The notes under the pieces were generated by a model, which ran no database searches, was not told the DNA's origin, and saw only the letters and a list, made by a program, of their open reading frames with translations. A stretch of 64,000 bases of DNA, from NCBI GenBank assembly GCA_947488235.1, contig CANLAQ010000006.1:1-64000 (forward strand), given 5' to 3'. A program made the position numbers and the translations under genes. Positions 26,059 to 35,649 of this stretch are shown in pieces (the first letter of the stretch is position 1; every line of letters begins with the position of its first letter). The DNA comes from Flavobacteriales bacterium (GTDB lineage Bacteria; Bacteroidota; Bacteroidia; Flavobacteriales_D; Crocinitomicaceae).

Positions 26059-27369
26059 ATGGCTGAAATAGAAATCAGACTTCCCAAAATGGGTGAGAGC
26101 GTAACAGAGGCAACAATTACAAATTGGCTAAAACAACCAGGTGACAAAGTTGCTATGGATGAGCCTTTGGTAGAGGTTGCTACTGATAAAGTGGACAATG
26201 AATTACCATCTGAAGCAGCTGGAACGCTTATAAAATGTTTATTTGAAAAAGATCAGGTAGCGCAAGTTGGAGATGTAATTGCCATTATATCAACAGACTC
26301 GAATGCGGTAGCAGCAGCCACAAGTGCTCCTGTTATTGCTGAAACACCAATTGCAGCAGCTGTAGAAACAAAAATAATCGAGGAGGTCATCACTCCAACT
26401 GAAAATCAACAAAATTTCAATTCAGGAGATCGCTTCTACTCACCATTGGTTAAAAGTATTGCTCAAAAAGAAGGACTGAGTAGTTCGGAATTGAATAGCG
26501 TTACTGGAACAGGTTTGGAAGGTAGAGTAACTAAGAAAGATTTGATTTCTTATATAGAAAATAGAGGTTCGGCGCCTAATGTACAAGTTGCTGTTGCTGC
26601 AAGTACGCCAACAATCCCTACCCCATCAGTACCAAAACCTCCAATGGTTTTTGCAAGTGGAACAGATGAAATCATTGAAATGGATCGAATGCGCAAGCTG
26701 ATCTCTGATCACATGGTTATGTCAAAACACACTTCGCCACATGTTACTTCTTTCGTTGAAGCAGATGTAACTAATATCGTAAATTGGAGAAATAAAGTTA
26801 AAAAGAAGTTTTTTGAGAGAGAAGGGGAGAATATTACCTTCACTCCTATTTTTATTCAAGCAATAGCTAAAGCAATTAAAGATTTTCCAATGATTAATGT
26901 TTCCGTATCAGGAACGACGATTATCAAAAAGAAAGACATAAATATTGGAATGGCAACAGCATTACCTTCTGGTAACCTGATTGTTCCTGTAATTAAAAAT
27001 GCAGATCAATTAAATTTAATTGGTTTGACAAAAGCAGTGAATCAACTGGCAAATAATGCAAGAAACAATAAACTAAAACCAGAAGATGTTCAAGGTGGAA
27101 CTTACACCATGACTAATGTAGGTTCGTTTGGAAATGTAATGGGAACTCCAATTATCAATCAACCCCAAGTAGCTATTATGGCTGTTGGAGCGATAAGAAA
27201 AATGCCTGCAGTAATTGAAACACCTGAAGGAGATTTTATTGGAATTCGTCATAAAATGTTTTTATCACACTCTTACGATCACAGGGTAGTTGATGGTGCT
27301 CTTGGTGGACAGTTTGTCCGCAGGGTTGCTGATTATCTTGAACAATTTGACACAGAACAGAATTTTTAA
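26059..27369 (+). CDS. 2-oxo acid dehydrogenase E2 (dihydrolipoamide acyltransferase)
   Basis: A 436-residue E2 core subunit. It has one lipoyl domain (2-76) with lipoyl-lysine K44 in VATDKVDNELPS, an alanine-rich linker, a peripheral-subunit-binding domain (about 125-162, SPLVKSIAQKEGLSSSELN), a second linker, and the CoA acyltransferase catalytic domain (205-436) with H408 and D412 in YDHRVVDGALGG. E1 and E3 genes are absent from the window. The lipoyl context is closest to branched-chain/2-oxoglutarate-type E2 enzymes, but the acyl specificity is uncertain. lipA, needed to make its cofactor, lies at 52.9 kb. Confidence 0.92.
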   Translation: MAEIEIRLPKMGESVTEATITNWLKQPGDKVAMDEPLVEVATDKVDNELPSEAAGTLIKCLFEKDQVAQVGDVIAIISTDSNAVAAATSAPVIAETPIAAAVETKIIEEVITPTENQQNFNSGDRFYSPLVKSIAQKEGLSSSELNSVTGTGLEGRVTKKDLISYIENRGSAPNVQVAVAASTPTIPTPSVPKPPMVFASGTDEIIEMDRMRKLISDHMVMSKHTSPHVTSFVEADVTNIVNWRNKVKKKFFEREGENITFTPIFIQAIAKAIKDFPMINVSVSGTTIIKKKDINIGMATALPSGNLIVPVIKNADQLNLIGLTKAVNQLANNARNNKLKPEDVQGGTYTMTNVGSFGNVMGTPIINQPQVAIMAVGAIRKMPAVIETPEGDFIGIRHKMFLSHSYDHRVVDGALGGQFVRRVADYLEQFDTEQNF

Positions 27370-27394
27370 ATTACCTTTATAAAAAATAGAAGTT

Positions 27395-29701
27395 ATGAAT
27401 AAATATTTAACATTAACATTGGGATTATTCATCTCTTTAATGGCTTACAGCCAACAAACTGAAGTAGAAATTAAAAATGTAATCAACAAGTCTTCTGAGC
27501 AGGACTTGATAGGTGAGAACTCTAGATTATTACAAGAAAACTTCTTTCATTTTGCAGATTTAGTTGCAGATAAGTTAATCAGTTATGATAAAGATAATGC
27601 GAACTACAATTATAGAAAAGGGTTTATCTTATTGGCAATGAATCAGAACAATGAATTGGCGATGAATCATTTATTGAAAGCAATCAAAAAAACACAAGTC
27701 AATTACGATATTTATTCCGTTACTGAAAAAGCAGCCTCCATTGATGCTTACTTTTATTTAGCAGCAACTTATCAAATAGACGGACAATTCGATAAAGCCA
27801 TTTCTAATTATAAAATATTTCTTGAAAAGGCGGTAAAAAAATCTGAATTGAATGTAAGCGCTCAAAACTGCATCAAACAATGTGAAGTAGCTAAAAAAGC
27901 AGTTGCATCTTCTCAAGGAAAAGCACCAATGAATCTTGGTAAAAGTTTGAACACTAATCAAAATGAATGGAATGCTCAAATTTCTTTAGACGGAAAAGTT
28001 GTTTATTTTTCTAGTCAATGGCCATGGGCGGACAAGGCAGCTGATGCTTCCAAAGATGTTATGTTCAATACCTATCCAGATGATGTATATCAGATGTTTG
28101 TCGAAAAATCTGGAGCTTGGAGTAAGCCAAGTATCATGTCTTTTTCAAATCCTAAAGTTGGTGAACGATTGAGTTATATCACACAAGACGAAAGAAATGT
28201 TTTTGTATACAACAATAGCGGAAATTTCTTATTTAATACCACTTTTCAAAATGGCGTTTATGGTCCATTAACACCGATTAAGGAGGTTAAAACCGCAAGT
28301 GAAAATAGTGCTTATATTCATTGGAATACGCATTACACACTCTCTCCTGATGGAAATACCATTTATTTTGTATCGAATGCTGAGGGTGGTAAAGGGAAAA
28401 GAGATCTTTACATGGCTGAAAAATTAAACGGCGTTTGGGGTGCTGCTCAAAATATGGGAGGCATGATTAATTCAGCGTTTGATGAAGAAACACCTTTTAT
28501 GGGATTAGATAATAATGTACTTTATTTCGCTAATAATGGTCCTGAAAGTATGGGAGGCTTCGATATTTTTATGGTACAAAGAGATGAGAATGGAATGTGG
28601 TCGAAACCTGTAAATATTGGTTTTCCATTCAATTCTCCAGCTGATGACCTATTCTTTACTTTAACTGCTAATGGTAAACAAGGAATGGTGTCCTCTAACC
28701 GCAAAGGCGGGGAAGGAATGTTTGATCTGTACGCTCTTGAAATGTCCGCATCGAGCAACAATGCATTTTTAAACGGTCAAATAATAAACCCTAAAGGAAA
28801 AGCAATACCAGAAGGATCTTATATTATTTTAAAATGCTTGGATTGCAATAATTCTTCAGAAGTAATTCTAGCGCCAAGAATGAGAGATGGTGTATTTGTA
28901 AGTAAACTTGAAAAATGTAAGACCTATGAATTGTCCTACTATTATGGTTCTGAAAGCCGAAAGCACTATACTACACAATTTAAAACCAATTGCGAAACAA
29001 GCTATGAGGAAATAGTTCAGAAGGTCTTAATAGATGACGACAATAAAATCATCTTTCCTTTCCCTAAATATACCGTTCAAGGTACCGTTCGTGACGAGAA
29101 ATCAGGTTTAGGTATTGCAAATGCAAGTGTAAGTATTAATATTAATGGAAAAACTGATGTAGTGAATACCGATAACAATGGAAACTATATTTCCAATCTT
29201 ATTAAGAATCTTTATTACGAGACTGAGGTTAATGGTCAATCAGAAGCAAGTGCTCAAGATTATTTATCAAACTCAAATTCCATCAAAACGGTATTGGCTT
29301 ACGATTCAATTTTAAAAATGGATGTCAATTTAACTCCAGTAGCAACAAATAATTTAGGAACATACTATGTAAACTATCAATTTAATAAGCACAATTTGAC
29401 AGACTTTTCAAAAAATAAATTGAATGAAGTCATCAAAGTTTTAAACGCTAATCCAAACTTGAAGGTTGAAATTAGATCCCATACAGATTCAAGAGGTAGT
29501 GCTATTTATAATCAAGTGCTTTCAGATTTAAGAGCAAAAACTGCTAAGGAATATATTCAATCCAAAATCACCAATTCAAGACGCGTTAGTTCTAAAGGAT
29601 ATGGTGAAACTGAATTGCTTAATTCCTGTGCGGATGGTGTTCCATGTACTGAAAAAGAACAACTACAGAATAGAAGAACTGAATTCATCATTATTAAATA
29701 A
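27395..29701 (+). CDS. PorE-like OmpA-family protein (TPR, PD40 propeller, regulatory domain, OmpA)
   Basis: A 768-residue secreted/outer-membrane-associated protein. Signal peptide (to about 20), TPR-like helices (30-170), a PD40/WD40-like propeller (185-450; repeats such as 'TLSPDGNTIYFVSNAEGGKGKRDLY'-type blades), a carboxypeptidase-regulatory-like domain (about 560-640, VQGTVRDEKSGLGIANASVS), and an OmpA peptidoglycan-binding domain (655-768, VEIRSHTDSRGS...NRRTEFIII). This domain order matches PorE, the T9SS outer-membrane-peptidoglycan tether; paralogues are common in Bacteroidota, so orthology is not certain. A strong terminator follows. Confidence 0.85.
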   Translation: MNKYLTLTLGLFISLMAYSQQTEVEIKNVINKSSEQDLIGENSRLLQENFFHFADLVADKLISYDKDNANYNYRKGFILLAMNQNNELAMNHLLKAIKKTQVNYDIYSVTEKAASIDAYFYLAATYQIDGQFDKAISNYKIFLEKAVKKSELNVSAQNCIKQCEVAKKAVASSQGKAPMNLGKSLNTNQNEWNAQISLDGKVVYFSSQWPWADKAADASKDVMFNTYPDDVYQMFVEKSGAWSKPSIMSFSNPKVGERLSYITQDERNVFVYNNSGNFLFNTTFQNGVYGPLTPIKEVKTASENSAYIHWNTHYTLSPDGNTIYFVSNAEGGKGKRDLYMAEKLNGVWGAAQNMGGMINSAFDEETPFMGLDNNVLYFANNGPESMGGFDIFMVQRDENGMWSKPVNIGFPFNSPADDLFFTLTANGKQGMVSSNRKGGEGMFDLYALEMSASSNNAFLNGQIINPKGKAIPEGSYIILKCLDCNNSSEVILAPRMRDGVFVSKLEKCKTYELSYYYGSESRKHYTTQFKTNCETSYEEIVQKVLIDDDNKIIFPFPKYTVQGTVRDEKSGLGIANASVSININGKTDVVNTDNNGNYISNLIKNLYYETEVNGQSEASAQDYLSNSNSIKTVLAYDSILKMDVNLTPVATNNLGTYYVNYQFNKHNLTDFSKNKLNEVIKVLNANPNLKVEIRSHTDSRGSAIYNQVLSDLRAKTAKEYIQSKITNSRRVSSKGYGETELLNSCADGVPCTEKEQLQNRRTEFIIIK

Positions 29702-29720
29702 CTGATTTCACATTTAACAC

Positions 29721-29746
29721 AGCCCAATTTATTGGGCTTTTTTTTT
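29721..29746 (+). terminator. Rho-independent terminator
   Basis: Perfect stem AGCCCAA (29721-29727) / TTGGGCT (29732-29738), 4-base loop, then nine T including the stem end. It ends the PorE-like gene, eight bases before the exonuclease ATG. Confidence 0.85.
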
Positions 29747-29754
29747 CTACTATA

Positions 29755-30597
29755 ATGAAAATTAATCTCAAGAAACCACTTTGTGTTTTTGACTTAGAAA
29801 CCACAGGAACCAACATCACAAAAGACCGAATTGTTCAAATTGCTATCGTTAAAATCATGGAAGATGGAAGCGAAATTGAATACAATGAATTGGTGAATCC
29901 TGAAGTTACGATTTCTGATGAAATTGCAGAAATCCATGGGATTACAAATGAGATGGTCAAAAATGCTCCAACCATAAAAACATTAGGGCCAGCCATTCTA
30001 GCTTTTATAGGAGATGCAGATCTTGCGGGATACAATTCAAATAAATTTGATATACCCGTTTTAGTAGAGGAATTGTTAAGAGTCGGTATTGCTGTAGATT
30101 TTTCAGATAAATCATTTGTAGACATCCAGAATATTTTTCACAAAATGGAACAACGCACCCTTGCTGCTGCGTACCAATTTTATTGTGGGAAAACTATGGA
30201 CAATGCGCATAATGCTTTATATGATACGCAAGTAACATGGGAAGTATTGAAAGCGCAACTAGAACGCTATCCAGAATTGGACAGTGAAATTAACGCCCTT
30301 GCAAGCTTCTCAAGGCAGAGCAATTATGCGATGGTCGATTTTGCTGGTCGACTTGCGCATAACGACAAAGGAGAAGTGGTCTATAATTTTGGGAAACATA
30401 AAGGGAAAACCATTGCAGCAGTAATGCAAAATGAACCCGGTTATTATGGTTGGATGTTAGAAGCAGATTTCCCGCATCAAACAAAACAATGCCTTCGCAA
30501 GGAGATGGAAGAAATAAAAAGAAAAAAGGAAGTCAATAAAGAAGGTGAAATTCAAGATAAAATAAGTGGATTATTAGATAAATTTAATAAGAAATGA
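29755..30597 (+). CDS. DnaQ-like 3'-5' exonuclease
   Basis: A 280-residue DEDDh exonuclease: ExoI CVFDLETTGTNITKDRIVQ (D14, E16), ExoII around YNSNKFDIPVL, ExoIII HNALYDTQVTWEVL. The C-terminal extension (about 210-250) has FGKHKGKTIAAVM and PGYYGWMLEADFP, a small module seen after several bacterial DnaQ-like proteins. It acts on DNA or RNA 3' ends; its partner (polymerase or repair system) is not shown by context. Its stop overlaps the start of the FAH-family gene (ATGA). Confidence 0.9.
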   Translation: MKINLKKPLCVFDLETTGTNITKDRIVQIAIVKIMEDGSEIEYNELVNPEVTISDEIAEIHGITNEMVKNAPTIKTLGPAILAFIGDADLAGYNSNKFDIPVLVEELLRVGIAVDFSDKSFVDIQNIFHKMEQRTLAAAYQFYCGKTMDNAHNALYDTQVTWEVLKAQLERYPELDSEINALASFSRQSNYAMVDFAGRLAHNDKGEVVYNFGKHKGKTIAAVMQNEPGYYGWMLEADFPHQTKQCLRKEMEEIKRKKEVNKEGEIQDKISGLLDKFNKK

Positions 30598-31199
30598 AAA
30601 TAATTTGTATTGGCAGAAACTATAGTGAACACGCTAAAGAAATGGGTTCTGCTACCCCAAGTGAACCCGTTTTTTTCATGAAACCTGATACTGCAATATT
30701 GCGTGAGAAATATTTTTTTCATCCCTCCTTTACAAAAGATTTACATTATGAATGTGAATTGGTGGTGAAAATTTCAAAACCAGGAAAAAGTATTGCAGTT
30801 CAATTTGCAAAAAACTACTATAAAGAAGTTTCTATTGGCATAGATTTTACCGCACGAGATCTACAACAAGCTTGCAAAGAAGCTGGATTACCTTGGGAAA
30901 AAGCAAAATCATTTGACAATAGTGCAGTGGTATCCAATACTTGGATTTCCGTTGAAGAAAACAAAATACCCAGTAAGTTTGAGTTTTATCAAAATGGGAC
31001 TTTAAAACAAAAAGGCGATAGCACTGAGATGATTTTCAGTATCGATCAAATTATCGCTTATATTTCTCAATTCATCACCCTAAAAACAGGTGATTTAATC
31101 TTTACAGGGACACCAGCAGGAGTTGGTCCTGTAGCCATCGGTGATCAATTAGAAGGTTTTCTGGAAGGACAAAAGATGTTTAATATTGAAGTAAAATAA
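30594..31199 (+). CDS. Fumarylacetoacetate hydrolase family protein
   Basis: A 201-residue FAH-fold enzyme acting on C-C bonds of acylpyruvate-type substrates (acylpyruvase/oxaloacetate decarboxylase group). Metal ligands are visible in ECELVVKIS and GIDFTARDLQ; the substrate-loop stretches PWEKAKSFDNSA and GDLIFTGTPAGVGPV are typical. Length matches the small single-domain YcgM-like members. Overlaps the exonuclease stop by four bases. Cytoplasmic; the precise substrate is open. Confidence 0.9.
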   Translation: MKIICIGRNYSEHAKEMGSATPSEPVFFMKPDTAILREKYFFHPSFTKDLHYECELVVKISKPGKSIAVQFAKNYYKEVSIGIDFTARDLQQACKEAGLPWEKAKSFDNSAVVSNTWISVEENKIPSKFEFYQNGTLKQKGDSTEMIFSIDQIIAYISQFITLKTGDLIFTGTPAGVGPVAIGDQLEGFLEGQKMFNIEVK

Positions 31200-31205
31200 A
31201 ATTCT

Positions 31206-33434
31206 TTACTGCTTTATAAATCGAATTACTTTTTGATCGCTTATCTTAATAAAATAAACTCCGTTTTTCCAATTACTTACATCAATTGTTGTTTCTAATT
31301 CAAGATTAGAAAATTGAATCATAGTTCGACCCATTGCATCAAAGATACAGTAGTTCATATTTAATTTTTTACTATTGATTTGTAATTTATCATGGCTAGG
31401 ATTTGGATAAATTACACAATCATTTGATGGAATTTCATTGATAGTAAGACTGCTATTTGGATCATTTTCTAGATGAAATACCCCACCTAAATCTTGGCCA
31501 ATAAATAAATCTAATTGTCCATCATGATCAATATCATTGATAAATGGTGCACTATAAGCGCCTACATTAATTCCTAAAAATCCATTGGATCTCAGATTAA
31601 AGTTAGCATTCAAATTTCCATCAATACCATCATACAAGAGCAATGTCCCGTCATAATTACCGAGGATTAAATAGGTAGTGTCAAGGTGACTGAAAAAATG
31701 TGGAATTGGAAAACCATCAGGATTGGTAGTAGAGACATCAATTCCCCCCAAAAAGGAAGAGGTCAAAGTAAATTGAGGAAGCGTTGCAGTTCCACTATTC
31801 TTGTAATAAATTATCGTTCCCGTTTTTTCTCCTATGATTAAATCTAACAATCCATCTTGGTCTACATCGAATAATTGAGGACTTGCAAATTGACCCACTT
31901 GAATCGCAATCCCATTATTATCTTGTAAATTTGAACTCGGTACAGCAAAATTAGGGGAGCTACCAATTGTTGTATTTACAAATAGCGCTAGTTGTCCATC
32001 TTCTTTTCCAAGGAGCATATCCAATTTACCATCACCATTAAGGTCACCAAAAGTAGGTGCAATATGCAAGCCCAGATTAGCTTGAGATAAATTCATTAAA
32101 TCAGCATCAATAAAAGTAAAGACAGGTTGTGTTAAAGTTCCCGTATTCTTATAATACGCCAAGCGACTTTCTTTATTTAATATGGGTTTATAGGCAAAAT
32201 AATTGGCGACAATTAAATCCTCCAATCCATCACCTGATATGTCTGCAAGTACTGGAATAGAGCCCAAACCATGTTCAATCATTTCACTTTGCAAGAAAGC
32301 ATTTCCTTGGTAGATGAAATTACTATTTGAATTGCTTGCTGAATTATGATAGAATAAAATACTTTTTTCATTCTCTGACACTCCTTTGGCATTAGGAGCT
32401 ACGAGTAGATCTTTAATTCCATCAAAATCAACATCTAAACGATACGCTGCCGGAAAGACCTGCATACTCGCAGATACACTATTGGATGGAAAAGCTGGAT
32501 CAACACTGATCATCAATGAATTGGTATTGGGAGCAGTTCCTCCATTTATCAATAAATTGAGATTGGTATAAGCAACATCACCAACAATCAAATCTTGTAC
32601 ACCTGAGCCATCAATATCCAAAGCCAATAGAGTAGATCCAGAATGGGCTTTTTCGGCATCATTTGGATTGTCATGAGGAGGCAACATTGGGTTTGGGACA
32701 TTCCCTGTAACACAAGGTCCATTTTGATCATTCAGAAATAAACTATTAGAAGTAACATCCTCTCTAAATCCTCCCCAACATTCATTTTTCAATTTAAAAA
32801 TTAGAGAGTCTGAATTTCCATACATGTCTTGGCTTTGATTTTGATGATATTGCACATGTTCACCACCAATATGATAGGTCAAAATATCTATATCACCATC
32901 AAAATCTACATCTACAAGAGCAGGAATATCGCTTGAGCTAACATATAGACCCAATTGCATACCATTATAATCAGAATACAAAAGCTCCTTTACTAAAAGC
33001 CATTGTAAACCTTGAGAAAAGCTCCCAGTATTTTTAAATACCTTCATTCCTCCAATACCATATGTGAAAAGATCATTATTTCCATCACCATTATAATCCA
33101 CCAAGGCAGCTCGATAACGCAGATCTGAAGGAAATAAAGATGCTGCATGGGGATCAAAAGTATAGAAATGATTCACACCTACTTGATCATGACGAAAAAC
33201 ACGGATTTGGTTATTACTCCGATCAAAAATGAATATATCTAAATCACCATCAAAATCATAATCTATATCCGAGGGTTGCGCATAGTTAATTCCACCAGCC
33301 CAAGCCAAATCTAATTTACTTCCTAATTTATATACAGGAATTGAATCTTCGTAATTAAATTGAAATTGAGCAGAGATGGAGACCCATCTGCAACAAACAA
33401 TACATAAAAGAATGATAAAACGCTTTAAAGACAT
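31206..33434 (-). CDS. T9SS-sorted FG-GAP/VCBS repeat protein
   Basis: A 742-residue surface or secreted protein. Signal peptide to about residue 22, then about ten FG-GAP/VCBS repeats that build an integrin-like seven-bladed propeller, each carrying a calcium-loop motif such as DYDFDGDLDIFIF, DYNGDGNNDLF, DVDFDGDIDIL, DLNGDGKLDMLLG and DVDQDGLLDLIIG. A type-A T9SS sorting domain starts at IYPNPSHDKLQI near residue 674. Probably a calcium-stabilised adhesin or matrix protein; no enzyme motif is seen. It converges on the FAH gene. Confidence 0.87.
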   Translation of the reverse strand: MSLKRFIILLCIVCCRWVSISAQFQFNYEDSIPVYKLGSKLDLAWAGGINYAQPSDIDYDFDGDLDIFIFDRSNNQIRVFRHDQVGVNHFYTFDPHAASLFPSDLRYRAALVDYNGDGNNDLFTYGIGGMKVFKNTGSFSQGLQWLLVKELLYSDYNGMQLGLYVSSSDIPALVDVDFDGDIDILTYHIGGEHVQYHQNQSQDMYGNSDSLIFKLKNECWGGFREDVTSNSLFLNDQNGPCVTGNVPNPMLPPHDNPNDAEKAHSGSTLLALDIDGSGVQDLIVGDVAYTNLNLLINGGTAPNTNSLMISVDPAFPSNSVSASMQVFPAAYRLDVDFDGIKDLLVAPNAKGVSENEKSILFYHNSASNSNSNFIYQGNAFLQSEMIEHGLGSIPVLADISGDGLEDLIVANYFAYKPILNKESRLAYYKNTGTLTQPVFTFIDADLMNLSQANLGLHIAPTFGDLNGDGKLDMLLGKEDGQLALFVNTTIGSSPNFAVPSSNLQDNNGIAIQVGQFASPQLFDVDQDGLLDLIIGEKTGTIIYYKNSGTATLPQFTLTSSFLGGIDVSTTNPDGFPIPHFFSHLDTTYLILGNYDGTLLLYDGIDGNLNANFNLRSNGFLGINVGAYSAPFINDIDHDGQLDLFIGQDLGGVFHLENDPNSSLTINEIPSNDCVIYPNPSHDKLQINSKKLNMNYCIFDAMGRTMIQFSNLELETTIDVSNWKNGVYFIKISDQKVIRFIKQ

Positions 33435-33444
33435 CAGATTTCTA

Positions 33445-34842
33445 TTAATAATTTACTTCTTGATGCAAAGGATTTAAGAGATCCATTACTGATTTCACTG
33501 GACTAAAAGTATTGCTAGGAATTTCAACAAAAATGGAGTTCCAATAATACATGGATCCATTCCATAATCCCGGAAGTTCCAAGTAATTTATTTGATTGCC
33601 TAAATAAGTCTTTTTAACCTTAAAAGAACTTTTAGCATCAACCAATTGACTCAAATCAATTTCATTTCCTTCTAAATCTTTGGTGCAAAGCACCATCATC
33701 ACAGGATTAAAATGCGTACTCGAAAATAAATGCTTTGTTTGTTCTTCGTTAACAATTTGAGACTTCTCAATAATTTGTTTCGTTACTATTCCATCGCGAT
33801 TAATCATAAAAGGTCCGCCTCCCGCCAATCCTTCATTTTTTACCATTCCACAAATTCGCAATGGACGATTAATGATCGAAATCAAGTTTGCTTCATCTTT
33901 TATTGAGGATATTTCTGAATGGGTATAGAGTTGAAATTCTTCGTTCAATTTTATCAATTCAGGAATAGATTTCGAAGTTTGAATCAACTGTAATCGTTCC
34001 CTAATTTCAATAAGTAAACCAGCCAATGCACTCCACACCTGATTAGAAGAGGAAGCGTGAGAAAGGTGTTGCACATTATCAATGTTTTTTACAAATATTA
34101 AATCCGCTTGAATAGATTGAAGATTTGGCAAAAGTGCTCCATGACCAGCAGGCCTTCTGAGATAGTTTCCATCTAAATCCTTCAAGGCTTCTTGCTGCTC
34201 ATTAAAAACATAGGCGTCAGCAGTATTAGATTGATAAGAATAGGCTACTTCATAATTTTTTTGATCATTTTGTTCCGCATTGGCAATGACCATTTTTATT
34301 AAATCTTCATATTTTTCCTGAATGGTAAAGTGGAAAGTTGCTTTTGAAGCGTTAAGAAAAGAAGCTTGAAGAATATGTTCTTCAATAGGGTTTTTCACAC
34401 CCGAAATATAAGAATGAAATGGAAAAACACCTTTAGGCAGTTGCGCATAATCTTGTCCTTCTGGAGCCATTAAGAAGTTAAGAAAATCCTTCCAATCCAT
34501 TTCGAAATTCAAGATATTATTTTGGATCTCTAGGGGTAAAAGTTCAAAAAAGGCGAACTTAGAAATATGACTAAAAAATCGCTCTACCGAAGCACGATTT
34601 TCGTCTTTTGGATTTTGCAGAAATTCATGGATGAACTCAAACATTCGCGAACCTGAACCAGAGGCAGGTATAAACACACAAACTTCTTTTTGAGCAGCCT
34701 TAAATTTAGATTCATAAAAATGAAGGTGAGTATCTAACAAATTTAAAATCCCCTCCCCGACTCTACATGGACCTTCAATCAATAAAGAAGGACTGACATC
34801 AAAAAGATTTTTTCGCTCGTGCGCGATGATTTCAGAGATCAT
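33445..34842 (-). CDS. DUF4301 family protein
   Basis: A 465-residue cytoplasmic protein. Near residue 60-70 lies PASGSGSRMFEF, the nucleotidyltransferase-like glycine/serine loop of DUF4301, and later stretches RRPAGHGALLPNL and NEGLAGGGPFMI are typical. The family is largely confined to Bacteroidota and looks like a sugar-nucleotidyltransferase relative; activity is unproven. ATG 34842 is chosen: an in-frame extension to 34941 would run through the divergent methyltransferase gene. Ten bases upstream of the FG-GAP gene on the same strand. Confidence 0.85.
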   Translation of the reverse strand: MISEIIAHERKNLFDVSPSLLIEGPCRVGEGILNLLDTHLHFYESKFKAAQKEVCVFIPASGSGSRMFEFIHEFLQNPKDENRASVERFFSHISKFAFFELLPLEIQNNILNFEMDWKDFLNFLMAPEGQDYAQLPKGVFPFHSYISGVKNPIEEHILQASFLNASKATFHFTIQEKYEDLIKMVIANAEQNDQKNYEVAYSYQSNTADAYVFNEQQEALKDLDGNYLRRPAGHGALLPNLQSIQADLIFVKNIDNVQHLSHASSSNQVWSALAGLLIEIRERLQLIQTSKSIPELIKLNEEFQLYTHSEISSIKDEANLISIINRPLRICGMVKNEGLAGGGPFMINRDGIVTKQIIEKSQIVNEEQTKHLFSSTHFNPVMMVLCTKDLEGNEIDLSQLVDAKSSFKVKKTYLGNQINYLELPGLWNGSMYYWNSIFVEIPSNTFSPVKSVMDLLNPLHQEVNY

Positions 34843-34878
34843 GGTCGTAATGTAAAATCGATTTGTTTTCTTTGCATA

Positions 34879-35649
34879 ATGAATATTGTCTTCGAATTTA
34901 TAAAATATCAACTGATTGCCAAAGGAAGACATGGAATACATTCTCCATTTGTATATAAATTAGTTGATGAAATACTTAATCAAAAAGTTCCAAACAGTGT
35001 AAAGCTACAACAAAATGTACTATTCAGAAATTTAAAGAAATCCAAAACAAAAATAAATTTTCAGGAATTTGGTGCGGGTTCCAAAAAAATGGATAGGCAA
35101 AGAATTGTAAGCGATGTGTTTAGACAAAGTGCAACGAGAGGAAAATATGCGAAATTAATTTACCTGCTTTCCAAAAACTTTGAGCACAAAGAAATACTAG
35201 AATTAGGCACTTCCTTAGGCGTTGGAACGCTTCATTTGCATTGGGGAAATCCTTCTGCAAGTATCACCACACTCGAAGCATGTCCGAATACCTTCGCCTT
35301 TACAAGTAAACACCTTCAGGACCACATCTATCCAAAGGGTACAATTAAAATAGAAAACACCTTATTCAAAGAATTTATTGAAAAATCTAAAACCAATTAT
35401 GACCTCATATTTATTGATGGACATCACAATGGAACAGCGCTATTAGAATACATGGAAGCACTTGATAAAAATTCAAACGACCAGACAATTTTTATTGTGG
35501 ATGATATCAGATGGAGTAAGGACATGTTTATAGCCTGGAATCAATTGATTCAGAATGAAAAATACCAATTAAGCATAGACTTTTTCAAAATGGGAATCTT
35601 AATGAAAAGACCCACTCAAATCAAAGAACATTTTACATTAAAATTTTAA
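34879..35649 (+). CDS. Class I SAM-dependent methyltransferase
   Basis: A 256-residue protein with a Rossmann methyltransferase core: EILELGTSLGVGTLHL (SAM-binding motif I, about 113-128), TTLEACPNT (acidic strand 2) and DLIFIDGHHNGTA (motif IV), then IFIVDDIRWS. The HSPFVYKLVDEIL start is common to Bacteroidota members of this family, which resemble O-methyltransferases. ATG 34879 replaces an upstream in-frame start at 34819 that lies inside the divergent gene. The last four bases overlap the convergent anti-sigma-like gene. Confidence 0.82.
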   Translation: MNIVFEFIKYQLIAKGRHGIHSPFVYKLVDEILNQKVPNSVKLQQNVLFRNLKKSKTKINFQEFGAGSKKMDRQRIVSDVFRQSATRGKYAKLIYLLSKNFEHKEILELGTSLGVGTLHLHWGNPSASITTLEACPNTFAFTSKHLQDHIYPKGTIKIENTLFKEFIEKSKTNYDLIFIDGHHNGTALLEYMEALDKNSNDQTIFIVDDIRWSKDMFIAWNQLIQNEKYQLSIDFFKMGILMKRPTQIKEHFTLKF

